This document shows, piece after piece, positions 35,881 through 47,575 of a stretch of 64,000 nucleotides of DNA (position 1 is the first letter of the stretch; the number at the start of each line of letters is the position of its first letter). The translations under genes were made by a program, and so were the position numbers. The DNA comes from Rotaria socialis (taxonomy: Eukaryota > Rotifera > Eurotatoria > Philodinida > Philodinidae), in assembly GCA_905331475.1 (NCBI GenBank), contig CAJNYU010002712.1:1-64000 (forward strand). Reading direction: 5' to 3'. Under the pieces are notes generated by a model. The model saw nothing but the letters and a program-made list of their open reading frames with translations, searched no databases and was not told where the DNA came from.

Positions 35881-35919
35881 AATTACAAAGTAATTATCAC
35901 GTGGCTAAGTATTAGTATA

Positions 35920-37095
35920 GGGTGAGTCCATGGGAATCCTACCACTTTTTGGGAAAAGTTTCTTTCTCAATTTTTTCGCGGAAATGACCAAACAGAGCTA
36001 GAAAACGTGTTTCATCAAAAACAAATGGTAACCTTTCTAATAAAAGTTGTGACTTCTAGGTCGTTTTCTCGGTACATATCGTTATTTTGACAGCAGTGCC
36101 CAAGAACTGAGAAATAGGAAGTCCTAATCTGCCGAGGAATTGTTAGTGCCGCTGTGATAATTCGTAGAGAAAATAGGAATCAACCATTGGTTCGCTCACA
36201 ATTCCACCATTCACGAAAGTCGCGATATTACTCTTTTTTTATATAATTTGTGCACGGAACTATTGATTCTCACAATTTTGTAGGTGAAGATTTGTCTGAG
36301 AACAAAAATTATTGTGAATATTCCATTTTTTTATCTTCAGTACGCAATGAACTGTAGGGAAACTGAAGAGGAATTCCTAATTCTCAGCCCTTGGGCACCC
36401 CTCAATTTTTTCAATAAGTAACTAAAATAATTACTAATTTTTTACATACACAACGTAGAAACGATCTATACGAATTCCTATCGATCAATATTTCTCGTAT
36501 ATTATCAGATACCAAACTGTAGCACTTGAAAAGGTCTATCGAGTCATGCTAATATTAGCTCGACTGGTCACGGTTTTGCTTGATGAAAACTCTGATTACT
36601 ATTAATGATTAGACTCTGTGTACATGCAGCATTCATGGACTGATTCTACTGGCTTAGTCACTGGAAAATCAAGCTTTTAAGGAATGAATACACTAAAAGT
36701 ATTGTTTATAAGAGTTCTAGACAGGTATTATCACATTTTTCAAGGCGACCGATTTCTCCACAAAACCCCCATCCTTATTTTCGTTAGAAGTTACTCCTGG
36801 TTTTTGCGATAGAAAACGTTTCTTGGAGTCCTTTGATCAATTCATGAAAAACAAAAGGATCTGGAAGATCTCATTCATCTGTTTGGTTCACTTCTATTAA
36901 TGTGCAGTCACTAGAGCTCTTCAAACACAACGATGTGTACCGAGAAAACGACCTAGAAGTCACAACTTTTATCAGAAAAGTTACCATTTGTTTTTGAAGA
37001 AACACTCTTTCTAGCTCTGTTTGGTCATTTCCGCGAAAAAAAATTGAGAAAAAAACCTTTTTCCAAAAAGTGGTAGGAGTCCCACGGACTTACCC
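35920..37095. mobile_element. Inverted-repeat element with 165-bp arms (1.18 kb)
   Basis: The left arm 35920-36085 and right arm about 36930-37095 match in reverse complement at roughly 90% by eye, ending GGGTGAGTCC...GGACTTACCC. A second nested inverted pair (36093-36125 and about 36365-36402, TGCCCAAG..CTGAGAA) sits inside. There is no coding potential and no clear target duplication. The arm divergence points to an older insertion than the 1941 foldback. Confidence 0.7.
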
Positions 37096-38026
37096 ATTTA
37101 TTACAAAACCAAAATAATGGCGCATAAGAAATGAGAATTTAGAGTGAAGAATTTCTTCATTCAATCGGTGAATAGCTTTTTTTGAAATACTCGAGAAAAT
37201 CCACGCAATAATATAGATGCAGAAGTAGTGCAAGGGTGTGTGTTTGACTTCGCTAGTGTGATTGGGGTTGGTTCTAAAATGAAAATTTTTAATGCATCTG
37301 TAAAAATAAGTGTGACCAGCACACAGGCCAATATCTAATCCTCATTGACTTCATCCACACTTTTCCATATCAACGTTCGTGCCCATCACATTATGTATGC
37401 TGTATGAGTACCTTATGATGCATAAACATGCACCATGAATTATATAAACTACTTGAGTTTTACGAACGAATTTTTGTTGAAATAAAAGTAGTCTTTTTCA
37501 TTTAAAAAAGAGAAAACAGCTCGCTCATTATTATATGGACATATAAAAGCAGTTGTTTATCGTAGCTGAACATCAATATTTTTAGTGGGCAGGCTTAGTC
37601 GCAATTGTTTCTGAAGGTAAAAGAGTTTGAAACTTTCTGTGACACTTGATCTCATTTGCTTGACTCGTTTTTTTTTCACGTTAATAAACAACGATCAGAA
37701 ACTGAAACAAACTACATGCCCCTTGTAATAGTATCTTCACTTACCTTTGATATTTGCAGCAATAGTTCAGTTTATGTTCGACTCAATTCGGTTTACCCTA
37801 ATAACATATATTTATGAGTAAGTAATGAATAAATTTTCACCATTGCCAATCAATTAGAAGTTAGTATCATCCCATGTATCATATATCAAAATTTTACTCT
37901 TATTATTAAGAAACCTCTGTGCTTATGGTAACCTCTAAGCACTAGAATAGTTTATTTATCAAAATAAAAACAGAAACTACCAAAATGAAGTAAGAAATGA
38001 ATAAAAAAAAAGAAATATGTTATGCA
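37096..38026. other. Intergenic, no gene seen
   Basis: AT-rich with no supported exon or element. Confidence 0.4.
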
Positions 38027-38120
38027 GGTGTAGTTCGCAATCAAATGCACATTCAGTGTACTTGCTGTAAAGAGAATGTGGGTGTTGGCCCTCCCTTTCA
38101 TTTAGAACTACACTTATACC
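38027..38120. mobile_element. Short MITE flanked by TATGCA (94 bp)
   Basis: TATGCA lies on both sides (38021-38026, 38121-38126). The inverted ends contain GTGTAGTTC...GAACTACAC with a 4-base offset. Family unknown; a 6-bp duplication or a TA-based one are both possible. Confidence 0.5.
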
Positions 38121-38574
38121 TATGCAATTTATGTATTGTAGAATCATTGAAAGAATGACTATAGCTTGTTGTGATACAAAAATAAATTTTATATCAACTT
38201 GAATCTGTAGGAATTCATATATTTATCACTATTTTCAAATAGTTAACTATCATTATCGAATCATTCGTTGTTTTTCTTGTTGAGTAAAATATAATTTTTA
38301 TCTTTCTGATCTAGTTTAGTAATATTTATCCTTTCGATTTTGTTTCATTCGACTTCATCTTTAAAGTACTATTTCGAATAAAGTATATTAATCTTTATTT
38401 TTAAGCAGCCAATTAGTTCGGTTTTATGTTCAGTGTGTGCCAAAAACACCAGCGCTGACAAAAAATGTATTTCGTGATTAATGAAATAGCTCGATTCAGG
38501 AAACATATCTGAATCCCCCGATTTCTGAAATTTTAAGATTGCTGATCCCAAGCAGTACTGTAATCCCAGGTCGT

Positions 38575-38780
38575 GGCAGTACGGCGGGAAACGACCGGAA
38601 AATGCCGGAAATCGCCCGAAGGTGTCTGCAGTATTCCGGCTGGAAATCCACGGATTTTTTTCTGGTAGATTCTGATCAACTTCCGGCGACTTACCATGTT
38701 TTTCCACGAAATACGATGATTTTTCCGTATCTTTCCAGCCGGTTCATACAGTATTCGGTGACCGGCATGATCGACCTGGG
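38575..38780. mobile_element. GC-rich palindromic micro-element (CCGGAAA motif), 206 bp
   Basis: Ends CCCAGGTCG...CGACCTGGG are 9-bp perfect inverted repeats. The interior repeats CCGGAAA and TTTCCGG-like units in both directions. The outer CCCAGG...CCTGGG is shared with the element at 44634. Open frames across it on both strands are composition artefacts. Confidence 0.65.
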
Positions 38781-39730
38781 AAATTTTAAATAGATTCTAT
38801 TTAACAGTGTAGTTGAATTGAATGCCGACAGAACAGAATCTCTTCTAAAAAAATAAGACACTGCATTTGACGGCAAGTCGATATTGACACACTTTCTCCC
38901 TCGATAGTTACAAATGATTCATGCCCAGTCACTTTCAGCTTCAAGCGAAAAACCAAAATTGCATATTAAGAATCAAAATGCTTTTCTCTTCTATTATATA
39001 CTCGACTATTTACTGAAGTATTGGCTGACTCTAGGGAAAATTCTGCCAATGCAGCTTGTAAACCTCTCCTATTTGACTTCTTAATTAAGTTTGTGACTTT
39101 CATTGGGCAAAACAAAGAAGTAGTGTGTTTTAGAGTATCAAAGAAAGAACTCTGAGTATTTAGTGAATTTTTCGGATGCAATAATACAAGATCGGTCAAG
39201 TATAAAATTCATTTAAGCAAGATATTGTACAACTACCTGAGAAAATTGCTGATACTCTTTCAATAAAATAGTTTAAAATATATATCTGCCACATTCAATA
39301 AGTTTTAATAGCTTTGAAAGTAGACTTTATTCACTATTTTATTTGGCATAGCCAAAGGTAAAAGTGTGAAAAATTACACATATTCTCATTCACAATGATC
39401 TACAGATATATGACGAAGCTTTCGACAAGACACTAAATTTCTTGAATTGCTCTTCGACACAGACATATTCTGAACAAAAATTTGACGTCCATAGTGATGT
39501 ATCCTTAGTAATAGTTTTATTTCTTCGAAGAATAGTATATTGCCACATTTTAACATCTATATGTTATTTGTGCAGTTTCTACAAAGAAACAGTTTGAATT
39601 GTACAAAGACCCGATTCTGATTGATAGAGCTCATAGGAAAACAAATAAGGAAATAAAATAAATAAGAACACAAATAAATAACCGAATGGCTACAAGAACG
39701 GAGTAAAAATAGAATCAAAGATCAGTATTC
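38781..39730. other. Intergenic, no gene seen
   Basis: AT-rich sequence lying 3' of the hydroxylase gene. Nothing could be supported. Confidence 0.4.
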
Positions 39731-39747
39731 TATTTATTTTGTTCGTT

Positions 39748-40713
39748 TTACTGTTTCTCTGTTTTCTGCTTATGTGCTCGCCATGCTTTATCAGTACCAT
39801 GCAGACGATCGAGTATGCCTAACAGTCCGAAGTTGGCTGTAAATTGTGAATGATGAAAGTCATGAAAACTGGGATTGGCTAGACCAGTACTAAGTATACC
39901 GGGTATAAGATAGCCACAATGATGATTTATAGTACCTGCGACAGCAATCAAAAGCCAAATCCACGTGGTAAGTAAATGAGAACGAAATAACACAGGACCT
40001 GCTATGACAGATGTCATACTGGATACGATGAATTCAATCGGATGAGAATATTCTGAAACAATGCCAATCGGTGCACGAAAGTAATGATGTTGCTTGTGTA
40101 CCCGTTCGTATATCACTGGCAGATGCTAAAGATAAACGAAAGATAGAATTAGTATTCAATATAAAGATATGTACGGTAAAATAATTATTTAGCATTGTTT
40201 CTTACAAGAAAAAGATGGCTGTAATAAAAGACAACTTCAGTTGTAATAATAAAGCCAGCTAGTTCAAACAGGATCTGATACCTACGACACGTAATTTAAC
40301 GAGTGCTAAAATATGCAAACAAAATATTGTTTTATAATATTACCATGGTGGTAATGGCCGATGCCAAAGTATGCCGCGGCGCATCAGCAATGGATAAGTG
40401 AGTATGAGTGCAGGAAGCATAATAAATACTTGATTGAACAACACCGTTTTTACGCACAATTTCAAAGATTTGGCATCTACATCAATATTCTGAAAATAAA
40501 TTTGATTAGTAGTTGATTGGAAAAGAAAATGAGCGTTGCTATTACCTTTTGTATCTTGAATCGATATGCTTGCTTTGGAAAGAGAACATTAGTGTAGAGT
40601 AGAAGAAGTCCATTGTAGATCCAAAACGTGGCTTGATGAATTGCAAAAGTACCAATACTAATTAGTATCGGATCCGAAAAGGCATTTATTTCGAAACCTA
40701 ACATGTTGCTCAT
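39748..40713 (-). CDS. FAXDC2-like fatty acid hydroxylase superfamily protein
   Basis: Four exons, 40546-40713, 40344-40489, 40206-40281 and 39748-40125, join in phase to about 255 residues. It is a membrane di-iron protein of the sterol desaturase/fatty acid hydroxylase superfamily. The histidine clusters are complete: HLFLH (HxxxH, spanning the exon 3/4 junction), HKQHH, then NHHCGY, and FHDFHH, followed by the family signature LDRLHGTD. Hydrophobic helices precede and separate the clusters, which places it in the ER membrane. The closest recognised relative is vertebrate FAXDC2. The N-terminus (MSNMLGFEINAF) is shorter than vertebrate FAXDC2 (about 330 residues), so an upstream exon may be missing. 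An open stretch with a membrane helix at 40746-40967 ends in a stop and has no ATG, and I could not splice it in. Confidence 0.88.
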
Positions 40714-40967
40714 GCACAGACGCTTTCTTCTTTACTTATCGTAGCCTATTTTGATATAAAATGATATGCTTCTTCATTGTGGACATATTTACGAGAAGAT
40801 AGGAGCAAATAAAAAACAACAACACCAAGATAGAGGCATATAACAAGACTAAATGACAATGTGTGATGAGGGTATGAGCGAGGGTAAGACTCAACTACAT
40901 ACTCGAACTCTTCGTCTACGTGTAGAGGTGTTCTATCAAATCTGGGTGGTTTAGATCGATGCAACAA

Positions 40968-43900
40968 GAGCTATACGCCTGACTTTTTTTTGCACTAAAT
41001 ATTACGTTGATGATAATGATAGATTTTTTAAGTGTAACATTCATCTCGAGTTTTCGTCAAATACTAGCTGAAATTAATAAGTAGTTCACAGTAAATGACT
41101 TCCTCAGTATTGTATGAATATATCTTTCAATTTTCATAGTTTCGGACTGAAATTTTTAAAGAAAATTCAGCGTTCTATTCTCTACAAAAATATATTCAAG
41201 TGAATGCCACAGAGGTTAAAGCAAATAAAATATTGTATCACTACTACGAGCATCTAACATGATCAACTTTCAAACACAGAGTACAGTTTTCTTGTATTTA
41301 TATTTTGATGCTGAGCTCAAAAACTTCTCACAACAAAAATATATAATTTAAAAATAAGCCATCCTTTTTTCAAATTCCTAATAGACAGCGTTTGCTCATT
41401 ATTATTTTCTTTAAATGTTCATTTATTAATTTAGCCAAAAATAATTCCTTTGTTGGAAAATCTATAGAAGTACGTTTGTCATTCGCATTTCTACCTATAC
41501 TTAAGTTACCTATCTATCTATCTGTCTATGTACAGGAGTATTTCTTTGCTGATCAAAGTTCAGCGATATTATCAATAAGATTTATCGTGTGTTGTACACA
41601 TTCATATTCATGTCCACATGTTTCCTCTGAGAATCATCACCTGAGTTACAACAAGAGACGAGAAGTAACAAACATACTACAATGCACCTAATAAGACATG
41701 ATCAGTAAGTCCGACAGAAAAATGAATAATCGATCAATCGAAAACGTTGCTAATGAACAAAACTAATAAAATCTTTCGCAATTTTATGTATTTAAGTTAT
41801 TAATCTTCTTTCGGGCTCACTATTTATTAACTCTTAGAAGAGTTCTTATTTTTTTTTCTTTCTAGTTACTCGATGTAGATATCATTTTTGTAATTTTCTT
41901 TGAGAGTTCTGTATCGAAAAGGAAAAGTTAGATAATGTTTGATCTCTGATCCATCAACCACTTCAGGTCACTCGCTCCTGTACCAAACCATTTAAAAACA
42001 CGGCTTGAAAATCCGATAAACAATGGATTATAACGGCATGAATAAAATCTTATTTTAATGAGATTTTCAGCATCAAAAGTACCTCATTCAATCCTGACAT
42101 TTTCTTGCTCTCAACACAAACACAGAAACCCTATTGAACGTATTAAGTAGAGATAAAATCAAATGGGATTTGTTGTTTTTTAGACTGAGACTTTCATTCT
42201 AGCCAGATTGCAATAGTGCTTTGATAATCAATTTTTTATTTCATTTTTAATCGTATTTTTTATCGAATTTCCATATATTTTGAAAGAACATAGAGAGTGT
42301 AAGTTGTAAGGCGAAGTTTTCGTTGAATTCTCACGTACCCTAGTCCATTCTGTCCACTGCAAACGTTACACTTATGAAAAATCCACATTCGCATAGAAAA
42401 ACAGCAAAACGTACTCACAACAGATACCGGAAACGAGTCTACGATAGTAGTACCGACGTAAATAAATATATTATATCCAAACTAAAAATCTTCGCTTCAT
42501 CTATTTTTGATCAACTTGACAAGACTATATGATTTATGTGAGTTTCAAATTTTAGCATCGATGAGGGTACACTAAAATATGCTTTGTTTTATACGGCTAG
42601 TGCGGTTTTATTCTCACCCAACATGTTGTTGCTTTGAGTGCATCATAATCCAAAATTCCAGAAGAGTGTTCAAACTACTTAATTGTGTTACTTCAATGTG
42701 CATGAAATCAGTGACACCTGAAATGACGATTACTAAATTCTCCACTGATATTAAATGTTTCTACAGTTCTCTGTACCAATAGTAGAGCTAAATCCAGAAT
42801 CTGAGATGAATAACCTATGTGATTAGTACATTCGCAACAGGCATTTTCTATCCTGTAATTGACTGAAGTTAAGTTTTCGAATGACTATTTTTTTGAAAAA
42901 AGCAAACAATGGAATTCCAGATTAGAACACACAACAAGACTATTTCTGTATTTTATGGTATTTTTTAAGGCACTGTTGCTTCCCCATGTAAACACAAAAC
43001 GGTTAGAAATCATATGAGTAATCGATTATAATGGCACTATTATACTCAGATTCAAAAAGATTAAGTCAAATGAAATCTATCTTTAGCTTGAAAAATCTTA
43101 TTAAAATTTTATTATAATAGTACCATTATGGTCGAGTTTTGATTTTTCTTTTTTTTTGCATGGGAGTATCTATGTTGACTTTTTTTCTAATCTTCTGTGA
43201 AGCATATCAGTTTAAACTCGTATAGTAACGTTAATTTTAGTCATATTTTTATCTTAAAAAAAAAACGATCTTTGTAGTGTTGCGTAAGTTTACTTTTTAC
43301 CTGCTTTTAAATACTCGACTCAATCACGAGAGATTGCTGTTCTATGTCAAGTTATGTTGCAAACTGAAAACTATAGAGTAATCTTTAAAATACGTTTTCA
43401 GAGCATTAAGATTGTATGCATAGCTTTTTTCATTGTTCTCTGGAAGCTTCCGTTTTCTAGCGAAGATGATCCAGAAATGGCAACTCCTGAAGAACCTTGT
43501 ATATTTTGCATTTTGAAACGAATAGAATGTACTAGACGAGATTCTTTGAATTCCGTCGTGGAAAATCGATATCAACTATAGTGTTACACTCTATGTTAGC
43601 ATTTGTATAATTAATGAATTCTATTTTGGTTTTTACTGTTAAATATCGATAAGATAGAAGCTTTAAAATATGATAGTAACATTTGATCTTATCACTACTA
43701 CTGTTGAAGCATGTACGAATTATGTTGTGGTCGTCAGTATTTTTTAATCACTTGTAATTTAACGCTTGTCCTACTCAAACATTTTCAAAAGGAGTGTGAC
43801 AGTTTAGTTTTAGTTCCTATCAAAAGAACTGTTCAGACGGTTCTTGAGATTTGATCTGAACTTAGATCTGAGAACTGTTACACCTAATTTTCAACACAAA

Positions 43901-44468
43901 GGAACATTCGAGCATGAAATTTTCTATGAATCGTTCAACGCTCATTCTGATACCGTAGAATGCTCAGATAGCACAATCGTGACAACAGTAGCAAGTAAAA
44001 GGCTAGAAAAAAGAAATATTATTTGAGTTCTACGCAAATACGATGCACACTAAGAAGTAAGATTATCGAGATTAGAAAAGAAATGAAATCTCGTCAGAAA
44101 CAAATTACCATTCTTTGAATTCATTGTAGTTGGTGTTCGCTCTTAGAACTTCGATGCTTCATTGATATTAAAACGAATACATTTAGGAGAAATGTAAAAA
44201 GTGACTGAATAGAATGTATTCCTACGGGTACACCGACACTTGAGCGCTCATTGATTAAATGTAAATAAAAAAATATCAATATTCGATCACTTAATTCAAT
44301 TAAAAACTAATGAACAGAAACATGCGACACTTTCAAATGAGATTGATCACATACTATTAAATGTCTCCATACTAATCCGTAAGAAAGCGAATAAGTTTTT
44401 GAACTAAATCTTGTTATCTTTATACATTGAATTAGTGATATATCTCATTAGATTATTATTATTATATA
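40968..44468. other. Intergenic, no gene supported
   Basis: About 3.5 kb of AT-rich sequence. A 75-codon ATG frame at 43354-43581 containing EEPCIFCILKRIEC has two Cys pairs but no recognised family, and an overlapping frame lies on the other strand. No repeats with clear ends were found. Confidence 0.4.
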
Positions 44469-45072
44469 ATGTCAATTGTTAAATCCTCAAAAAATAGGGA
44501 TCAACTTCTTTTTGATGGCTTTCGCTACAGATGGGACAAGAAATCTCAAGCCATCTGGTGGTGCTGTAAAAGCAATTGTGGAGGTCGTGCGTGTTTCGAT
44601 GTTGCAATATATATGAAAGTCAAAGATCATATTCCCAGGTGAATCAATCCGATACCGAATCCCATCGGATTCTATGGGGTCCTACCATCCGACGATAATC
44701 CGATAGCTTCCTCGCGCCTTCCGAAGAGTTCCGTCGGATTCCAATAGGAACCGATCGGAACTCATCGGATCCTAGGCTAGGATTCATTCTCCTGGGTTCA
44801 TGCACCTAATCCTGAAGAAGCAATGACTTATTCTTTCCTTTTTAGCACTTGGTACGACAAACACATCGATATATGAACCAATAAATGACTTACAAATGGA
44901 ACAGCATGCTAGTTTAATAATGGCTGAACAATTACAAGCTGGACTTGTGAAAAAAGTTAATCGAATAAAATATGAACTCTTGGATGAACAATTACAACAA
45001 CTTGTTCCTTCTTTTGATTTAATAGCAAGAGAAGTATTTTTTAAACGAGCAAGAGCCCTCTTCTATTTTTGA
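44469..45072 (+). pseudogene. FLYWCH zinc-finger gene split by a palindromic element
   Basis: From ATG 44469 the protein reads LLFDGFRYRWDKKSQAIWWC, then CCKSNCGGRACFDV ... KVKDHI. This fits the FLYWCH finger (aromatic-rich start, WWC/C pair, final His). The typical continuation HAPNPEE appears only after 44796, so a 163-bp element (44634-44796) sits between DHI and HAPNPEE. After an apparent intron ending TTTTTAG near 44845, an exon continues IYEPINDLQMEQHASLIMAE and ends at TGA 45070-45072. FLYWCH proteins are DNA-binding or protein-interaction factors, and the family is often expanded in bdelloids. With the insert the finger cannot be read through, so this copy is likely dead. Confidence 0.7.
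44634..44796. mobile_element. GC-rich palindromic micro-element (ATCCGA motif), 163 bp
   Basis: Ends CCCAGGTGAATCAATCC...GGATTCATTCTCCTGGG are imperfect inverted repeats. The interior repeats ATCCGA and TCGGAT in both orientations. It interrupts a FLYWCH finger. Comparing the flanks with the expected protein (DHIHAPNPEE) implies a target duplication of only 2 bp (TT). Confidence 0.75.
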
Positions 45073-45374
45073 TGTAAATCTGATTCATTCAAATAAAATT
45101 ATTTTCTTGTATTCTTTAATCATTTGTTTAATGGGTGCTCAGCTGTCATGCCACCATTCCTACGAGAACTCCATTAGAAACGTATGGTTTGAAGAGTTTA
45201 TGAAACGTTAGAGGAAAAAGTGTTTATTATTAATCATGCTAGCTATAAAAAAAGATCTTGTTGTTGATTGTAATTGAGCTTTCACATTATTCTTCATTAT
45301 ATGTTCAACGTGGAATTTTGGCACTGAACAATTTAGTTTTTAGAAAGACTGATGCTGTGACACGGAAGAATATC

Positions 45375-46309
45375 ATCCGACATTAACTATGATTTAATCT
45401 ATGACCATCTTACATCTGTCATTGTACCAATTCAAATAGTACTTGGAATTGTAACAAATATATTTAATGTACTTGTTCTTTCAAGGCAGATCTTGCTACA
45501 AAAGATCACCATGCACCCACTATTTTCTTGCAATAGCTGTGACTTTTATCTTGGTGCTGCTGATTGAACCAGGATTTCAACTTACGGACAAATACCACTT
45601 GTTTTCTCCGTATAATACTCTAACTGACTGCAAGTTATTACTCTATCTTCTTATATTAGTGGCATTCTATATAAGTATGCTTCTAATATTTGCTACGTGT
45701 GATAGTTATTGCAACTCATCGGTATTGATTGGTTTTCGCCGTTGGAGTTCAGTCATTATCGCTCGTCGAGCTATACTTATCCTTACCATTTTACTTCCTA
45801 TCATCATGAGTCCAACACTATTCATTTAGTATATCAGCGATGATTATCGTGGCATTTGATTGTCGTACACTGATACTGCTGCAACGATTCTGACTATATC
45901 TCAAGCTATTATGGTAATTGTTGGTCTGCTTACAATTTTTAACATAAATAGTCAGAGAAATTGAGTTATGCCAATGTTTGACACAGTCAGTCAACAGCGT
46001 CATACTGAAGTTTAACTTGCCCGATTATTATTATGTCAAGTAGTGAATTATCTCATCTTTTCCTTGCCTACTGGTATTTCCTACACATTGACTGTGACCA
46101 ATTCTAACATGCAAACGGTATTATTTGGCTTTATTATAAACATATGCTCGTTATGGAATCAATTTTTTCATGTCACAACCTTCTTATTATTAATTCTCAC
46201 GACAAATTTATATAGATGTGAATCGATACGTATAATGTATTTTCGTATCGATCGCCATCGTCGAAATCAAGCGCATACAAACACTATCAGCATGATTCCT
46301 GTTGGTTGA
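45375..46309 (+). pseudogene. Rhodopsin-type GPCR remnant (peptide receptor-like)
   Basis: Piecewise translation gives a 7TM pattern. TM1 is VPIQIVLGIVTNIFNVLVL with the conserved GN-type position, then TMHPLFSCNS (TM2 region), LLYLLILVAFYISMLLIFATCD, a DRY-like region followed by RRAILILTILLPIIM (TM4), TISQAIMVIVGLLTIF, LLLCQVVNYLIFSLPTGISY (TM6 with P) and LWNQFFHVTTFLLLILTTNLYR (TM7 and after). It resembles the FMRFamide/peptide-receptor-like family common in rotifers. Several in-frame stops and shifts break it, so it is a decayed copy. No introns are seen. Confidence 0.65.
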
Positions 46310-47194
46310 TATTTAGCAACTATACACTAACAAAAATGAAGAATCATGAAAAACAGTAATAACCTAATGGATGTTTCTTAATAAGAATAACTTTATTATC
46401 GGCATGTAAAAAATGTTGTAATCGTTTAAGACATTATTGCTTTTTATCATATTTCATTTAATAAATAACACTTGAATGTCACTAATAGGCGCTTCCATTT
46501 TACTCATCTACATCAAATATCAACCAACTGAATAGTATTCAATAAGAAGAAGCTCTATCAATTGTTTCGTAGCTTCTGTTTAGATCTTCTTCAAATGATA
46601 GTTTTGTTGAGATAACAGAACTAACTATTTATTCTTAATTGACAGACTTCAACTGATGATCACCATTGTTTGTAACAATGAAAAAAAACCTCTAACATCA
46701 CTAAAAGCATCCTTAGATATGCACACTTGTATGAATCAAAATCGTATTTTCAAATAACGAGCTATTCTCTTACTGCACTTTACTGAATCTTCTGTTGTCT
46801 TTGCCAACTATAGCCTACTTGATGGTGATTGTATAAGCAGATATATCGAACCTCGCCGTATAGAGCTTGATATCCTCTATCTGTATACACCGACACTCTC
46901 AAGATAGCACTCGCTCAATGTTTTCTCTCCCACTATTATAGAAAATAGTAAAGTGAAAGCGAATGGCAAATAAATCACTATTTCAACGTATGGCATCCAA
47001 CAAAAAGCTTCACATAAGTTTTAAACAGACTAAAGTTCGAGTTCGATCACGCACAAACGAGATGACTGCGTTTTTCATTAGTACAGAACGATTAAATCAA
47101 CGGCACGTATATAAGAACATTTGATTTTTGATTTTGTTTTGATTTTCTCTCTCTGTCTCTTCTCGAGGTCATTCCAACGAAATAATTTTTGAAA
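46310..47194. other. Intergenic upstream of small membrane protein gene
   Basis: No exon seen. A pyrimidine-rich stretch TCTCTCTCTGTCTCTTCTC lies about 30 bases upstream of the next ATG and may be part of its promoter or 5' leader. Confidence 0.35.
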
Positions 47195-47575
47195 ATGGAA
47201 GCATTTTTTACATTGGTAATATTGATCACTATTAATTATGCATATTCAGCGACGCTCCCATCGGAGTCCAGCAGTGGCAATTCATCATTAAATGGTACAA
47301 TTGTTGTAGCAATTGTCGTATCTACATTTGTTGGTGCCGTGGTTTTCATTTGGATGTATGCCTATTGTGTCAAAAAATGTAGTAAAAACAGAAGAATGAA
47401 TGTTTATCCTTTATCCACAAAAATTGCTCTAGCTGAACAAAATGAAATCCATGCACCCCCATCTTATAATGAAGTACCACCTTATGTTCAACCACCACCA
47501 TATGAACCTCCACCACCGTATGCTATGTCAAGTAGTACATCAATGGAAGCAACTAACAATGTAGTTAATTCTTGA
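47195..47575 (+). CDS. Small type I membrane protein with PPxY motifs
   Basis: The start is ATG 47195 (ATGGAAGCA); 126 residues in one exon. It has a signal peptide (MEAFFTLVILITINYAYS), a short Ser/Asn-rich ectodomain with an N-glycosylation site (NSSLNGT), one transmembrane helix (TIVVAIVVSTFVGAVVFIWM), a Cys/Lys juxtamembrane CVKKCSKNRR, and a cytoplasmic tail with PPSY, PPYV, PPPYEP and PPPYA. PPxY motifs bind WW domains, for example Nedd4-type ubiquitin ligases. The layout is that of WBP1/VOPP1/shisa-like adaptor proteins, but orthology cannot be assigned by eye. Confidence 0.72.
   Translation: MEAFFTLVILITINYAYSATLPSESSSGNSSLNGTIVVAIVVSTFVGAVVFIWMYAYCVKKCSKNRRMNVYPLSTKIALAEQNEIHAPPSYNEVPPYVQPPPYEPPPPYAMSSSTSMEATNNVVNS

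Noticed and set aside
38539-38793. Overlapping frames on both strands as genes
   Set aside because: They lie on the palindromic element 38575-38780, where the symmetric composition opens frames on both strands.
40746-40967. Upstream exon of the FAXDC2-like gene
   Set aside because: It has a membrane helix but no ATG, ends in a stop, and no donor/acceptor pair gives the right phase to join it to 40713.
43354-43581. 75-codon frame with two Cys pairs
   Set aside because: An equally long frame lies on the other strand and there is no family match; coding status cannot be supported.
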